This document shows positions 8,457 to 18,562 of a stretch of DNA of 64,000 nt, one piece after another. Source of the stretch: UBA1660 sp964462035 (GTDB taxonomy: Bacteria > Myxococcota_A > Polyangia > Polyangiales > Houyiibacteriaceae); NCBI GenBank assembly GCA_964462035.1, contig CAYXAP010000003.1:1-64000 (forward strand), written 5' to 3'. The position numbers and the translations under genes were made by a program. The notes below the pieces were generated by a model. It was given only the letters and a program-made list of their open reading frames with translations. It was not told the origin of the DNA and ran no database searches. Every line of letters starts with the position of its first letter. Within the stretch, counting starts at the first letter, position 1.

Positions 8457-9739
8457 CTAGACGCGCTCGCCGGCCCAGAGGGACTCGACGTCGCCGCGTT
8501 CGCGGACCAAGCGGGTCTCGCCGGCTTCCACGAGCACCTCCGCGGCGCGGGGGCGGGCGTTGTAGGTGCTGGCCATCTCGCGGCCGTAGGCGCCGGCGCC
8601 GAGGATGGCGACCAGGTCGCCTTCGCTGACGGTGGGGAAGGCGCGGCTGCGGGCGAAGAAATCGCCGGACTCGCAGACCGGGCCGACCAGGTCGGTGTCG
8701 TGGGTCTCGGCGTCGGTCGCCACGACGGGCACGATGGCGTGGTAGGCCTGGTAGAGCGCCGGACGGATGAGCTCGGTCATGGCGCCGTCCAGGATGACGA
8801 AGCGCTTACCGCCTTGATCCTTCACCGTGAGGACTCGCGTGAGCAGCGCGCCGGCGTCGCCGACGAGCGAGCGACCGGGCTCGGTGATCAGGTCGAAGTC
8901 GTTGGCGCCGGCCTCGTCGAGGCCCTCGCCGATCGCGTCGCCGAACGCTTCGTCGCGGGGGTAGGGCGCCTTCTCGTTCCCGTAGGTGAGGGGCCAGCCG
9001 CCGCCGACGTCGAGCGAGCGGATCGGCGCGCCGAGCTCGCGACACTCGAGGGCGAAGCGGGCCAGGAGGGTGACCGCCTCTCGGAGCGGTTCGACCGTGC
9101 CGAGCTGGGAACCGATGTGGCAGCTGACGCCGTCGAGGTGGAAGCGCTCGTCCCTCACGATGGTCGGGACGAGCTCGCGGGCGACGTCGATCTCGAGGCC
9201 GAACTTCGTCGAGTGCAGGCCGGTGGCGATGTAGGGGTGGGTCTCGGCGTCGACGTTCGGGTTCACCCGGAGGGCGATGGTGGCCTTCTTGCCGAGCTCG
9301 CGGGCGACCTCACCGAGCAGCCTGAGCTCGCTCTCGCTCTCGACGTGGACCGCGCGAATGTCCGACTCGAGCGCGAGCTTCAGCTCGGGCCGAGACTTGC
9401 CGACGCCGCTGTAGACGATCTTGTTCGCCGGCACGCCGGCCTTCAGGGCACGCAGCAGCTCGCCGCCGCTGACGATGTCGGCGCCACAGCCGAGGCTCGC
9501 GAGGCGCTTCAGGAGCGCGAGGTTTCCGTTGGCCTTGATCGCGTAGGCGATGAGCGTTTCCGTGCCGGCGCGCTCGGCACGCTTCATCGCGGCTTCGATG
9601 CTTCGATAGGCCGCGTCGACGCGTTCGGCCGAGTACACCCAGGTGGGCGTGCCGTGGGCGTCGGCGACGGTCCGCAGATCGACGCCGCTCGCGTGGAGCG
9701 CGCCCGATTCGTAGGCGAACGCCTGGCTGGGCAGGGACA

Positions 9740-9740
<1 letters not shown>
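8457..9740 (-). CDS. lysA: Diaminopimelate decarboxylase
   Basis: 427 residues, the usual length. It converts meso-diaminopimelate to lysine with PLP. The PLP lysine is Lys69 in YAIKANGN. Further family blocks are HIGSQL, DVGGGW, EPGRSLVGDAG and GPVCESGDFF near the C-terminus, the last supplying the active-site Cys. Its ATG shares one base with the argH stop (TGATG), so the two are translationally coupled. A strong hairpin ends the transcript. Confidence 0.97.
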
Positions 9741-11197
<1,457 letters not shown>

Positions 11198-11229
11198 CGC
11201 CGCGGTGCTAGCACGCCAGCGCCGCGCGG

Positions 11230-13431
11230 TCAGCGCAGCGGGATCCGTAGCGCCACGCGGTGGAGCAGTCGCGCCCCACCCAACAGCGCTCGCCCGTCGA
11301 TGAGCAACGCGCCGATCGCCGCCGCCGCCGGGGCGACCCAGCCGAGCGCGGCACCGGTCATGAGCAGGCCGCCGGCGCTCGCCGCGAGCAGCACGCCGCG
11401 CCAGGCCTCGCTCCGTGCGGCGCGGGCGATCCACAGCGCCGCCGCCGCATCACGGACGTCGTCAGTGGCCAGTGCGATGCCTCGCTCGCCCTGCGCACCG
11501 CCGGCCGCGTCGAGAAAGATGGGGACGTCCGCGGCTGCCAGGACCTCGCCGTCGCTCCGGGCGAAGCCGACGGCGGCGACGTTGCCACCGGAGCCACCGA
11601 GGGCTTCGACGGCTTCGCCCTGTTCGTCGGGGACGAGCTCGGCCTTCACGTTCTGCACGTCCAGGGTGCTCGCGAGCGCTTCGACCGTCGCTCTGTGGTC
11701 GCCGGAGATCAGGACGACTTCGATGTCCTGGTCGAACATCCGCTGAACCGCGGCCCGCGCTCCCGGTCGGACCTCGTCGCGCAGCGCGAGTACGGCGCGG
11801 ACGCGCCCGCCGAGACCCACGAAGACGGCAGTCTCGCCGCGCTCCTCCGCGCGCGCCGCGGCGCTGTCCGCGACCGCGACGCTGATCCCCTCGTCGAGGA
11901 GCAGCTGGCGGTTTCCGACGGCCAGCGCCTCGCGCCCCGGCACGAACGCCGTCAGGCCGCGCCCTGGCTGATGGACCACGCGGCGGACCATCTGCGACTC
12001 GATCCCGTGCGCGCGGGAGTAGCGCTCGATGCCCTTGGCGAGCGGGACGTCCAGTGACGCACAGGCTCCCGCCACCATCCCCAGCAGATCGTCCACGTCG
12101 ACGTCACCCAGCGGCGTGACCTCGACGACCTCCGGCTCGGCGACCGTCACGGTGCCAGTGGTGCAGAGCGCGGCGGTGTTCACGCGGCCGGCGGCGTCTA
12201 GCGTGCGGGCGTCGCTGAAGACGATGCCCCGGCTCGCGGCGCTGGCGGCGGCGGCGACGAAGGGGGCCTCCGCCGCTCGGCGGGCCGCCAGGAGCGGCGC
12301 GGCCAGGAGCACCGCGCCGGCGGCAGCGAGCGCCCCCGAGAGACCCGGCTCGTCGGTGAGGAGGACGCCCGCGCCGGCGCCCACGATGGCGACGAGGCCG
12401 CCGATGGTTCGGATCCGGTCGGCGAGGCGGGGCATCCCGGCGGCGCGCCGACCGGTGACCAGGCCGAAGCGGGGGATCCGAAGCAGCGCTCGTTCGCCGC
12501 CGACTCGGCTCGCGCGAACCCGCAACGCGCCGCTCGTGATTTTCGCCCCGGCGAGGAGGGGGTCCCCGGGACCTCGAGGCTGCGGAGTCTGTGCGCCGGG
12601 GTGGAGCAGCGCCTGGGCCTCGCCCGCTTGGACCACCCCGTCGACCCCCAGGGTTTCGCCTTCGACCACCAGGACGACCTCTCCCGCGCGCACCTCGGTG
12701 GCGTGGACCTCGTCGTAGCGGGTGCCTTCACTCGAGTCTCGCGCCGGCACTCGTGCGCGGGTCGGGAGCTGTGCGAGCAGGGCGCGAACGGCGTCGGCCA
12801 CCGGTGCTCGCCCTCGAGCGTCGAGGTGGGCTCGCACCGCCATGGCTGCGGCGGCGACCCCGGCGCCCGCCAGTCCGAGCCACCGGCTCGGATCGTCGCC
12901 GAGCGCCACCCAGCCGCCGGCCGCGGCCAGGACGGCCCCGAGTGGACCCGCGGCCCAGGCGAGGTAGCCGATGTCCTTGCGAGCGCTCGCGTGGTGCCGG
13001 AGCGTCAACGCCGCCGACGCGGCGACCAGGAGTGCGGCGAGGCCGCCGGTCAGCGGCGAGCGCGCGACGGCGGCGACCACCACGGCGCCCACGGCCGCGA
13101 CCAGGCTCGCCCAGGGGATGGGCTCCTCGCCGACGTCGAGCAAGGCCGGCCGGCGGCTGGTGGACGCGCTCGCGTCACCGGGAGCGGGCAGGATGATCGA
13201 GGGGCGGGTGGCGTCCCGCACGCGCTGGGGGACGGTGACCGGTGCCGGCCGCGAGCGCTGCTGGAGCTGGTGGGTCCGCACCGAAGCGAGGAATTCGCGG
13301 CGGCAGTCGTCATCGCACAGATAGCGAGGGCCGTCGGCCACGACCACGATCCGCTTGGCGCGCAGCGGATCGACCAACTGCCCGCAGGCGGGGCAGGGGC
13401 GGCTCGGTAGCTGCGGACGCGCGGGGTGCAC
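11230..13431 (-). CDS. Degenerate heavy-metal P-type ATPase homologue (pseudoenzyme)
   Basis: 733 residues from a GTG start. The N-terminus has a small metal-binding-like motif (CPAC at 13-16, then CDDDC). Hydrophobic helices occur near 108-200, 335-385 and 685-715, in P1B-ATPase order. The catalytic sites are lost. Where DKTGT should be, the sequence is CTTGT, with Cys423 for the phosphorylated Asp. The CPC membrane motif is AAP, the TGES loop is PGAQ, and the GDGxNDxP hinge reads GFARSDGEV. SGDH and the VGNRQLL nucleotide-domain remnant remain. The long open frame argues for a selected non-pumping protein. It probably belongs to an operon with the upstream L,D-transpeptidase and downstream argH-lysA. 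Confidence 0.8.
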   Translation of the reverse strand: MHPARPQLPSRPCPACGQLVDPLRAKRIVVVADGPRYLCDDDCRREFLASVRTHQLQQRSRPAPVTVPQRVRDATRPSIILPAPGDASASTSRRPALLDVGEEPIPWASLVAAVGAVVVAAVARSPLTGGLAALLVAASAALTLRHHASARKDIGYLAWAAGPLGAVLAAAGGWVALGDDPSRWLGLAGAGVAAAAMAVRAHLDARGRAPVADAVRALLAQLPTRARVPARDSSEGTRYDEVHATEVRAGEVVLVVEGETLGVDGVVQAGEAQALLHPGAQTPQPRGPGDPLLAGAKITSGALRVRASRVGGERALLRIPRFGLVTGRRAAGMPRLADRIRTIGGLVAIVGAGAGVLLTDEPGLSGALAAAGAVLLAAPLLAARRAAEAPFVAAAASAASRGIVFSDARTLDAAGRVNTAALCTTGTVTVAEPEVVEVTPLGDVDVDDLLGMVAGACASLDVPLAKGIERYSRAHGIESQMVRRVVHQPGRGLTAFVPGREALAVGNRQLLLDEGISVAVADSAAARAEERGETAVFVGLGGRVRAVLALRDEVRPGARAAVQRMFDQDIEVVLISGDHRATVEALASTLDVQNVKAELVPDEQGEAVEALGGSGGNVAAVGFARSDGEVLAAADVPIFLDAAGGAQGERGIALATDDVRDAAAALWIARAARSEAWRGVLLAASAGGLLMTGAALGWVAPAAAAIGALLIDGRALLGGARLLHRVALRIPLR

Positions 13432-13473
13432 CTGGCCCAGGTAGGCCGCGGCCGTGGCCCCGTCAAACTGGGC

Positions 13474-15108
13474 TCACTCGGTGACGTAGACCGCGGTGCC
13501 CGGATGGGCGCGGGTCGCGAACACGCCGTGCCACGATGCGGGCAGCTCCGGACCGGCCCAGCGGAAGATCCAGCGGGCGTCCGTCGGGGCGAGGTTCACG
13601 CAGCCGTGGCTCCGGGGCCGGCCGAAGCCGTCGTGCCAGAACGCGGCGTGCAGGGCGTAGTTGCCCTCGAAGTACATGGTCCAGGGCACGTCCTCGATGA
13701 GGTAGGCCTCGTCGGGGTTCGTGAGGTCGTCCATCGTGGTGGAGACGTGCTTCGATTGGATCCGGAAGACGCCGGTCGGGGTCTCGAAGCCCTGGCGACC
13801 GGTGCTCACGGTGGTGGCGAAGACGGGCGTGTCGCCCTCGTAGGCGACCAGCACCTGCTGGGAGAGGCGGACGTGGACCCAGCGTTCGTCCTCGCCGATC
13901 TCCGCCGGCCGTTCGACTGGCTCGGCCCAGCGCAGCGACGTGCCGCGCACCAGATCGCCGCCCCGGGTGACGGCGTAGCGCTGACCCAGCCGCTCGAGGG
14001 TGTCGAGCACGCGGAGCGGCGTGTGCTTGTCCAGCCGGCCGACTTCGCGGAACCGGTTCGAGGTCCCGACACGACGTAGCTGGCTGGTGTTGCCGCGGTA
14101 GACGAAGGCGACGGGCAGCTGCCACTGGCCGCCCAGGGTCACGCCCCGATGGTCGGGCGGCTCGTTGGGGGCGACGGCGTCGGCTCGGACATAGGCGCCA
14201 CGAACCGTTCGGTAGAAGTGGCGTGGCCCATCGCGCTCTTCGCGATCGAGGCTGACGTAGAAGCCGCGGCGCATCCGCAGCCGGACGAAGTCGGGGATCT
14301 CGAGCGGGTCGACGCTCGGTGCCTCGACGGGGGCCAGGCTCGTGTCGGCGACCGGGGCCTCTTCCTCCGCGCTGGTGTCGTCGGCGCTCCCAGGGGGTGG
14401 CGGTGCCTCGATGGTGGTCTCGTCCACCGCGGCCTGCTCGACCGTCTCCGGCTCCTCGGCCGCTTCGGGCTCCGGCTCGGGCACGGCGGCGGCAGCCTCG
14501 GCGCGGCGGCGGAGACCGGCGAAGATCGCTCCGACACGCTCCTCCTCGGCTTCGGTGGGGAGGTGCCAGTACTGGGCGATGTCGTCTCGGGGCACCCAGG
14601 CGTAGGCATAGGGGAGGGCGTCCTCGAGCGCCGGGGGGACCGGCGTCGGCTCGAAGGAGGGCGGCAGCTCGCCGATGAGGAAGCCCTCACCACGGCAGAC
14701 GAACCCTTCGCCCGGGACCTCGAACCAGCCGCGGGCACAACCGACGCCCGGCACCCGCTCGCTGGCGCGGAAGCGGGCGCCTCGGCGCATGTAGCCGATC
14801 ACGGGGGCCGACTGGTTCGGCTCTTCACGTACCCGGGCGAGGAAGTGGAAGGTGATGCCGTGGTTCGGGAAGCGGGCGTCGAAGGCCGCCCGAGGGTCGA
14901 CCGGCTCCGGCGCCGGCTCGTGGTGCTCGGGTTCCGGCGCCGGTTCGGCCGGCTGCTCGCTCGCTTCGGCTTCGGGCGGCTCGGGCACCGCCGGGATCGC
15001 GGTGACTCGCCCGATCGGCTGCGCGTCGACGTCTCCAGCAGCCGGATCCTCGCAAGCAGCGAAGAGCGGAACCGAGAGGACGGCGAGGCCGACGATGACA
15101 CGACGCAT
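13474..15108 (-). CDS. L,D-transpeptidase (YkuD) lipoprotein
   Basis: 544 residues. A lipoprotein signal ends in LFAAC (Cys19). A Pro/Glu-rich linker follows, then a central region with SH3-like stretches (RVREEPNQSAPVIGYMRRGA) and a second acidic linker. The C-terminal YkuD domain (about 380-544) has HAAFWHDGFGRPRSHGCVNL, holding catalytic His and Cys503. Such enzymes form or edit 3-3 peptidoglycan cross-links or attach proteins to the wall. The ATG at 15108 begins the signal peptide; upstream codons are not conserved-looking. About 220 bases between this start and the IS91 remnant hold nothing I recognise. Confidence 0.9.
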   Translation of the reverse strand: MRRVIVGLAVLSVPLFAACEDPAAGDVDAQPIGRVTAIPAVPEPPEAEASEQPAEPAPEPEHHEPAPEPVDPRAAFDARFPNHGITFHFLARVREEPNQSAPVIGYMRRGARFRASERVPGVGCARGWFEVPGEGFVCRGEGFLIGELPPSFEPTPVPPALEDALPYAYAWVPRDDIAQYWHLPTEAEEERVGAIFAGLRRRAEAAAAVPEPEPEAAEEPETVEQAAVDETTIEAPPPPGSADDTSAEEEAPVADTSLAPVEAPSVDPLEIPDFVRLRMRRGFYVSLDREERDGPRHFYRTVRGAYVRADAVAPNEPPDHRGVTLGGQWQLPVAFVYRGNTSQLRRVGTSNRFREVGRLDKHTPLRVLDTLERLGQRYAVTRGGDLVRGTSLRWAEPVERPAEIGEDERWVHVRLSQQVLVAYEGDTPVFATTVSTGRQGFETPTGVFRIQSKHVSTTMDDLTNPDEAYLIEDVPWTMYFEGNYALHAAFWHDGFGRPRSHGCVNLAPTDARWIFRWAGPELPASWHGVFATRAHPGTAVYVTE

Positions 15109-15329
15109 ACCTCGGCCGTGCCACGCCGAAGGCGTGTGCCCCAAGTTTTCTACAAGGCACCGAAGGACGGCTGGGATGGAGTGATCGGGGCTAGCTGGCG
15201 CCCGCCACGGCTTCGCCGGCGAGTCGCCGGCGTGTACCGGCGAAACCCCGTAATCGCCCATGAGGATGGCGGCCAGCGCCTTGCAACGGCGAAGCGCCAT
15301 GGCCGCACCCGCCGAAGCCGTGCTCCCCC

Positions 15330-16535
15330 CTGGAGAGCGCCGCCCACCTGACCGACCGGGTCCTGCCCCCCGTGCGAGTGCGGCAGTGGACCCTCTCGAT
15401 CCCGCATCGGCTACGCTTCCTGCTGGCCTTCGACCACGACCTCTGCCTGGACGTCCACCGCGTCTACTGGCGTGCGCTCCGCACCTTTCACCGAAAGCGC
15501 GCGCGCCGCCTCGGTCTCGTCCCTGAAGGCGCCGAGGTCGAAGCCGGCGGCTTCACCGTCATCCAGCGTTTCGGGAGCAGCTGCGAGCTCAACCTGCACT
15601 TCCACACCCCGATGCTCGATGGCGTCTACGTGCGTACCGCGCGCGAGGCGGAGCGAGGACATCCGCCGCCTTTCGTTCGCCTGCCGGCGCCGACCAGCGA
15701 GGAAGTCACAGCGCTCTGCGACACCATCGCCAGGCGCGTGCGGCGCCTACTCGTCCGCCGAGGGCACTGGGAGCACGACGAGGAGGGTGGCCACGCCACC
15801 GAGCTCCACGACCCACCACCGATGGTTGACCTCTTCGCCGCGAGCATCCAGCAGCGCGGAGCGACCGGCACGAGCGCTGGCAAGCGCCTGCTCCGCCTTC
15901 GCCACGCCGCACCGAGGCCCTTCGCCGGCGGCCACAAGGCCGAAGCCACGGCTTCGATCTGCACGCCGGCAGGCCCATCGGCGCCAAGCGGAAGGATCGG
16001 CGCGAGCAGCTCTGCCGCTACCTCTTGCGCCGCCGCTCTCGGCCGACCGCCTTCGCCTCAGCCCCGATGCCCAGGTGCTGCTCGCGATCAAGACCCCGTG
16101 GAGCGACGGGACCACCCACCTCGAGCTGAGCCCCACCGATCTCATCGCCCGCCTCGCAGCCCTGGTCTGCCGACCACGCCCCAACCAGATCCTCCATCTC
16201 GGCGTGCTCTCACCGCACCACCGCTGGCGCGCCGAGCTCGTCTCCGACCCACCCGCGCCGTCGTCCAAATGCACGCAGGCCCACGAAGCCGGTCGCACCA
16301 CCACGAGCGATGACCCGAGCTCCTGCCACCCAACGACAGCTGGGCCGCGCTCATGCTGCGCGGCCTGCACATCGACACTCTGGCCTGCCCCACCTGTGGT
16401 GGCCGCTTTCGGCACATCGCGAACATCATGACCCGCGACGTGATCCGACGGATCCTCCGCCATCTCGGCCTTCAGTCCGAACCAGCCGACCTGGCGCTCG
16501 CTTCCCTGCCCGACCACCCCGACCTCTTCCCCTGA
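15330..16535 (+). pseudogene. Degraded IS91-type (Y2) transposase
   Basis: Three frames together read as an IS91-family transposase. The first runs from about 15333 (ESAAHLTDRVLPPVRVRQW) through WTLSIPHRLRFLLAFDHDLC, VIQRFGSSCELNLHFHT and LDGVYV to about 15960. A shifted frame carries HGFDLHAGRPIGAKRK and CRYLLRR, then a third reads LIARLAALVCRPRPNQILH and VLSPHHRWRAEL. The end (16353-16535) holds the closing zinc motif ACPTCGGRFRHIA. The N-terminal zinc domain is almost entirely missing, and at least two frameshifts break the gene, so it is inactive. The 115-bp repeat copy 1 begins 67 bases after its stop. Confidence 0.85.
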
Positions 16536-16602
16536 CTCGACGGAAGTCCGGAGCGACGCACCGGTACACTCAGGCACAGTGCTCCACCCCCTTCATACGC
16601 CT

Positions 16603-16717
16603 CCCCTTTCAGCCGCCGAGGCCCTCGCGGCCAGGATCGGCCGCGACTTCGCAGAAGAGCGGTTCGGTGAGCTTCCGAGCGGCGAGTCGGAGAGGCGCTT
16701 CGAAAGGACCATACTCT
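16603..16717 (+). repeat. 115-bp dispersed repeat, copy 1
   Basis: Begins CCCCTTTCAGCCGCCGAGG and ends GCGCTTCGAAAGGACCATACTCT. It shares about 95-98 percent of positions with copies at 33146, 38701 and 39769, all on the same strand with the same sharp ends. The ends are weakly inverted (CCTTTCAGCCGCC against CCTTTCGAAGCGCC). Inside, TCGCGGCC and GGCCGCGA form a stem around a 6-base loop. This copy lies just downstream of the IS91-type transposase remnant and just upstream of a YD-repeat protein fragment. Confidence 0.9.
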
Positions 16718-16846
16718 ACGTGGGCGGACGGAGATGCGACCGTCTTCCGCTACGACGACCGCGGCCGTCCGGTTAGCCAGCGGTCCGACCAGGTCGAGTA
16801 CCGCTTCAGTTACGAGTGCGACGTGAGCGCGACGCAGGCTCCCTGA
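16718..16846 (+). pseudogene. C-terminal fragment of a YD-repeat-like protein
   Basis: Directly after repeat copy 1 a plus-strand reading gives WADGDATVFRYDDRGRPVSQ, then RFSYECDVSATQAP and a stop. YDDRGRP is a classic YD/RHS-type turn motif. There is no start codon or upstream part, so this is a 3' fragment cut at the repeat boundary. Confidence 0.55.
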
Positions 16847-16878
16847 CCGCCGATAGCGCGCCGAGTGGCGACGAGTCG

Positions 16879-17175
16879 TCACGAGTGCTCGAAGAGCTCC
16901 AGGTCATCCCATTGCTCTGCCTTCATGGCCGCCAGCCGTGCCTGCAGCGTGGATGCGTGGAGCTCGAGCTTGTGCCCGTCGGGATCCAGGAAGTAGAGCG
17001 ACGCGCCCTCCGAGCGGTTGTCCTTGAAGACGCCCCGGAGTCACGCACCGCCGAGGCCGCGGCATCGAAGTCATCAGGCGAGACGTCGAACGCCAGGTGG
17101 CTATACTCGGGCAGCGCACCACTGCGCGTTTCGTCATCGAGCGAGAGCGCGACCCCGCAGCTGAACGCCGCCCCC
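16879..17175 (-). pseudogene. FosA/glyoxalase-fold remnant
   Basis: On the minus strand, VALSLDDETRSGALPEYSHL and AFDVSPDDF are followed after a one-base frameshift by FKDNRSEGASLYFLDPDGHK and LELHASTLQARLAAMKAEQW, with a TGA at 16879. This is the C-terminal two thirds of a FosA-like (vicinal oxygen chelate) fosfomycin thiol-transferase, including the LYFLDPDGHKLELH block with a metal-ligand Glu. The N-terminus is missing and the frame is broken, so it should not confer resistance. Confidence 0.75.
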
Positions 17176-17189
17176 CGCCCAGGCCCTGC

Positions 17190-18224
17190 TCAGCCGCACT
17201 CGAACCTGACGTAGATGTTCTCGTTGGCGTCCATCGTTCCGCTGAAGCCGATGGCGGCCCAGTTGCCGGTGCACCACCTCTGGTCGCCGCTTCCGGAGCA
17301 GTCCCCGCCGTTCACCCCTTGGGTCTGGTAGCGGGTGGGGCCCGAGCCGCAGGTCTCGCAGTCATCGCGCCAACCGATCGAGATGCGGCAGTTGTTCCGG
17401 ATGTAGTCGCGGATGTAGGTGTCGATGTGCGTCGAGCCGATCGTCAAATCGCCACCGCTGATGGTGATGTCGCCGGTGGTGGTGAGATTGCCGCCCGCGC
17501 TGACATCGCCCCCGGTCGTGAGACCCCCTTGAGTGTAGACCTGAGTGCTGGTGGACCCGAGGTGGACGTCTCGAGGCGTGGTGCCGCCCGCCATGCCGGA
17601 GCCGATCCAGAGGTCCTCCTGCCGGACGTCGATGTACGCGCCCTCGATGTACATCTGCCCGTCCCCGAGGCCGTTGGTGTGGAAGCTGTCCGAGTCGATG
17701 CGTCCGTAGGGCGCGTTCGAGCTGTTGGTGTCCGTCACGCAGCCGGCGACGTCGGTGGCGTCGTCGCCGGTGCAGGCGTCGGTGAACCCGCCAGCGATCC
17801 TGGTTCCGTCCCGCACCGTCAGATCCCCGGCGATGACGTCGAGGTCGCCACTCGTCACGCTCAACCCGCCGGTGACGCCACCGGAGAGGGTCGTAGCGTT
17901 GGTGACGCTCAACGTGCCGGGGACGGCGACGTTCGCGCTGTTCATGGGTCCGAGCTTCTGCTCCATCCAGGCCTGGACCAGGGCGAAGTTCTCGTTGACC
18001 TCGCTTGCCCGCGCCGGCGTGCTCGGGCTGAACGTGTGGAGCGCGCTCATCGCAGGCTGCGCGATCGCGCCGGCGGTCACCAGGGCCGCCCCCGCCGCTA
18101 GCGCCGCGATCACACCGCGGGGCCCGCGGCGTTGCCCTGCCTCGAGGTGCTCGAGCTTTCGGCGGAGCGCCTCGAGCTCGTCTCGCATGGTGGGAAGGTC
18201 TCTCTCTTCGTCGCGCTCACTCAT
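17190..18224 (-). CDS. Membrane-anchored protein with fibre-like repeats, unknown function
   Basis: 344 residues. The N-terminal 33 residues are charged and coiled-coil-like, followed by one membrane helix (about 38-57). Then come repeats of short Gly/Thr/Ser segments alternating LSVTSGDLDVIAGDLTV and GNLTTTGDITISGGDL, resembling trimeric fibre or phage tail-fibre beta stacks. The C-terminal 70 residues hold six Cys (NNCRISIGW, DDCETCGSG and on). A strong ribosome site (GAGGAG) precedes the ATG. A surface fibre anchored in the inner membrane is plausible; I do not recognise a named family. It may be cotranscribed with the small ORF upstream. Confidence 0.75.
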   Translation of the reverse strand: MSERDEERDLPTMRDELEALRRKLEHLEAGQRRGPRGVIAALAAGAALVTAGAIAQPAMSALHTFSPSTPARASEVNENFALVQAWMEQKLGPMNSANVAVPGTLSVTNATTLSGGVTGGLSVTSGDLDVIAGDLTVRDGTRIAGGFTDACTGDDATDVAGCVTDTNSSNAPYGRIDSDSFHTNGLGDGQMYIEGAYIDVRQEDLWIGSGMAGGTTPRDVHLGSTSTQVYTQGGLTTGGDVSAGGNLTTTGDITISGGDLTIGSTHIDTYIRDYIRNNCRISIGWRDDCETCGSGPTRYQTQGVNGGDCSGSGDQRWCTGNWAAIGFSGTMDANENIYVRFECG

Positions 18225-18226
18225 GG

Positions 18227-18373
18227 CTACTCCTCAAGGTTCCTCGTGCGGTGGGTCAAAGGGCCCATGTCGGCGACCCCTCCATCCGCGCCGATGTCGG
18301 AAACCGCACCGTCGCCGCTGCAACCGGCCCACAGCACCACGCTGCGAGAAACCATCGCCAGAATCCGAGTCAT
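18227..18373 (-). CDS. Possible small lipoprotein or lipoprotein remnant (48 aa)
   Basis: A short frame begins MTRILAMVSRSVVLWAGC, which resembles a lipoprotein signal ending in WAGC. It continues with an Asp/Gly linker of the type common here (GADGGVADMG). Its TAG stop lies two bases before the ATG of the downstream fibre-like gene, so it could be a coupled leader or the beginning of a decayed lipoprotein. From 18374 to 18562 I see nothing clear. Confidence 0.35.
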   Translation of the reverse strand: MTRILAMVSRSVVLWAGCSGDGAVSDIGADGGVADMGPLTHRTRNLEE

Positions 18374-18562
18374 CGTCTGCTTCAGTCTACGCGAAGCTCC
18401 ATCGCCATCGCCGCGCGGCGTCGAAAACTTTTCGCCCGAGCGAACAACCTAGGTGGCCCCCAACGCCCCAGCCAGCTCGTTCCTGTTAGCGTTTGTAAGC
18501 TCGCCGTTCGTCGTCGCCCATGCTGCGAGCGTCTTTGCCGGTGCGTTGACGCGTTCTGAGCT

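Noticed and set aside
11230..13431. Functional copper or cadmium exporter
   Set aside because: The phosphorylated Asp, CPC and hinge residues are all absent on direct reading of the codons.
16879..17175. Fosfomycin resistance gene
   Set aside because: N-terminus missing and frameshifted, so no working enzyme is expected.
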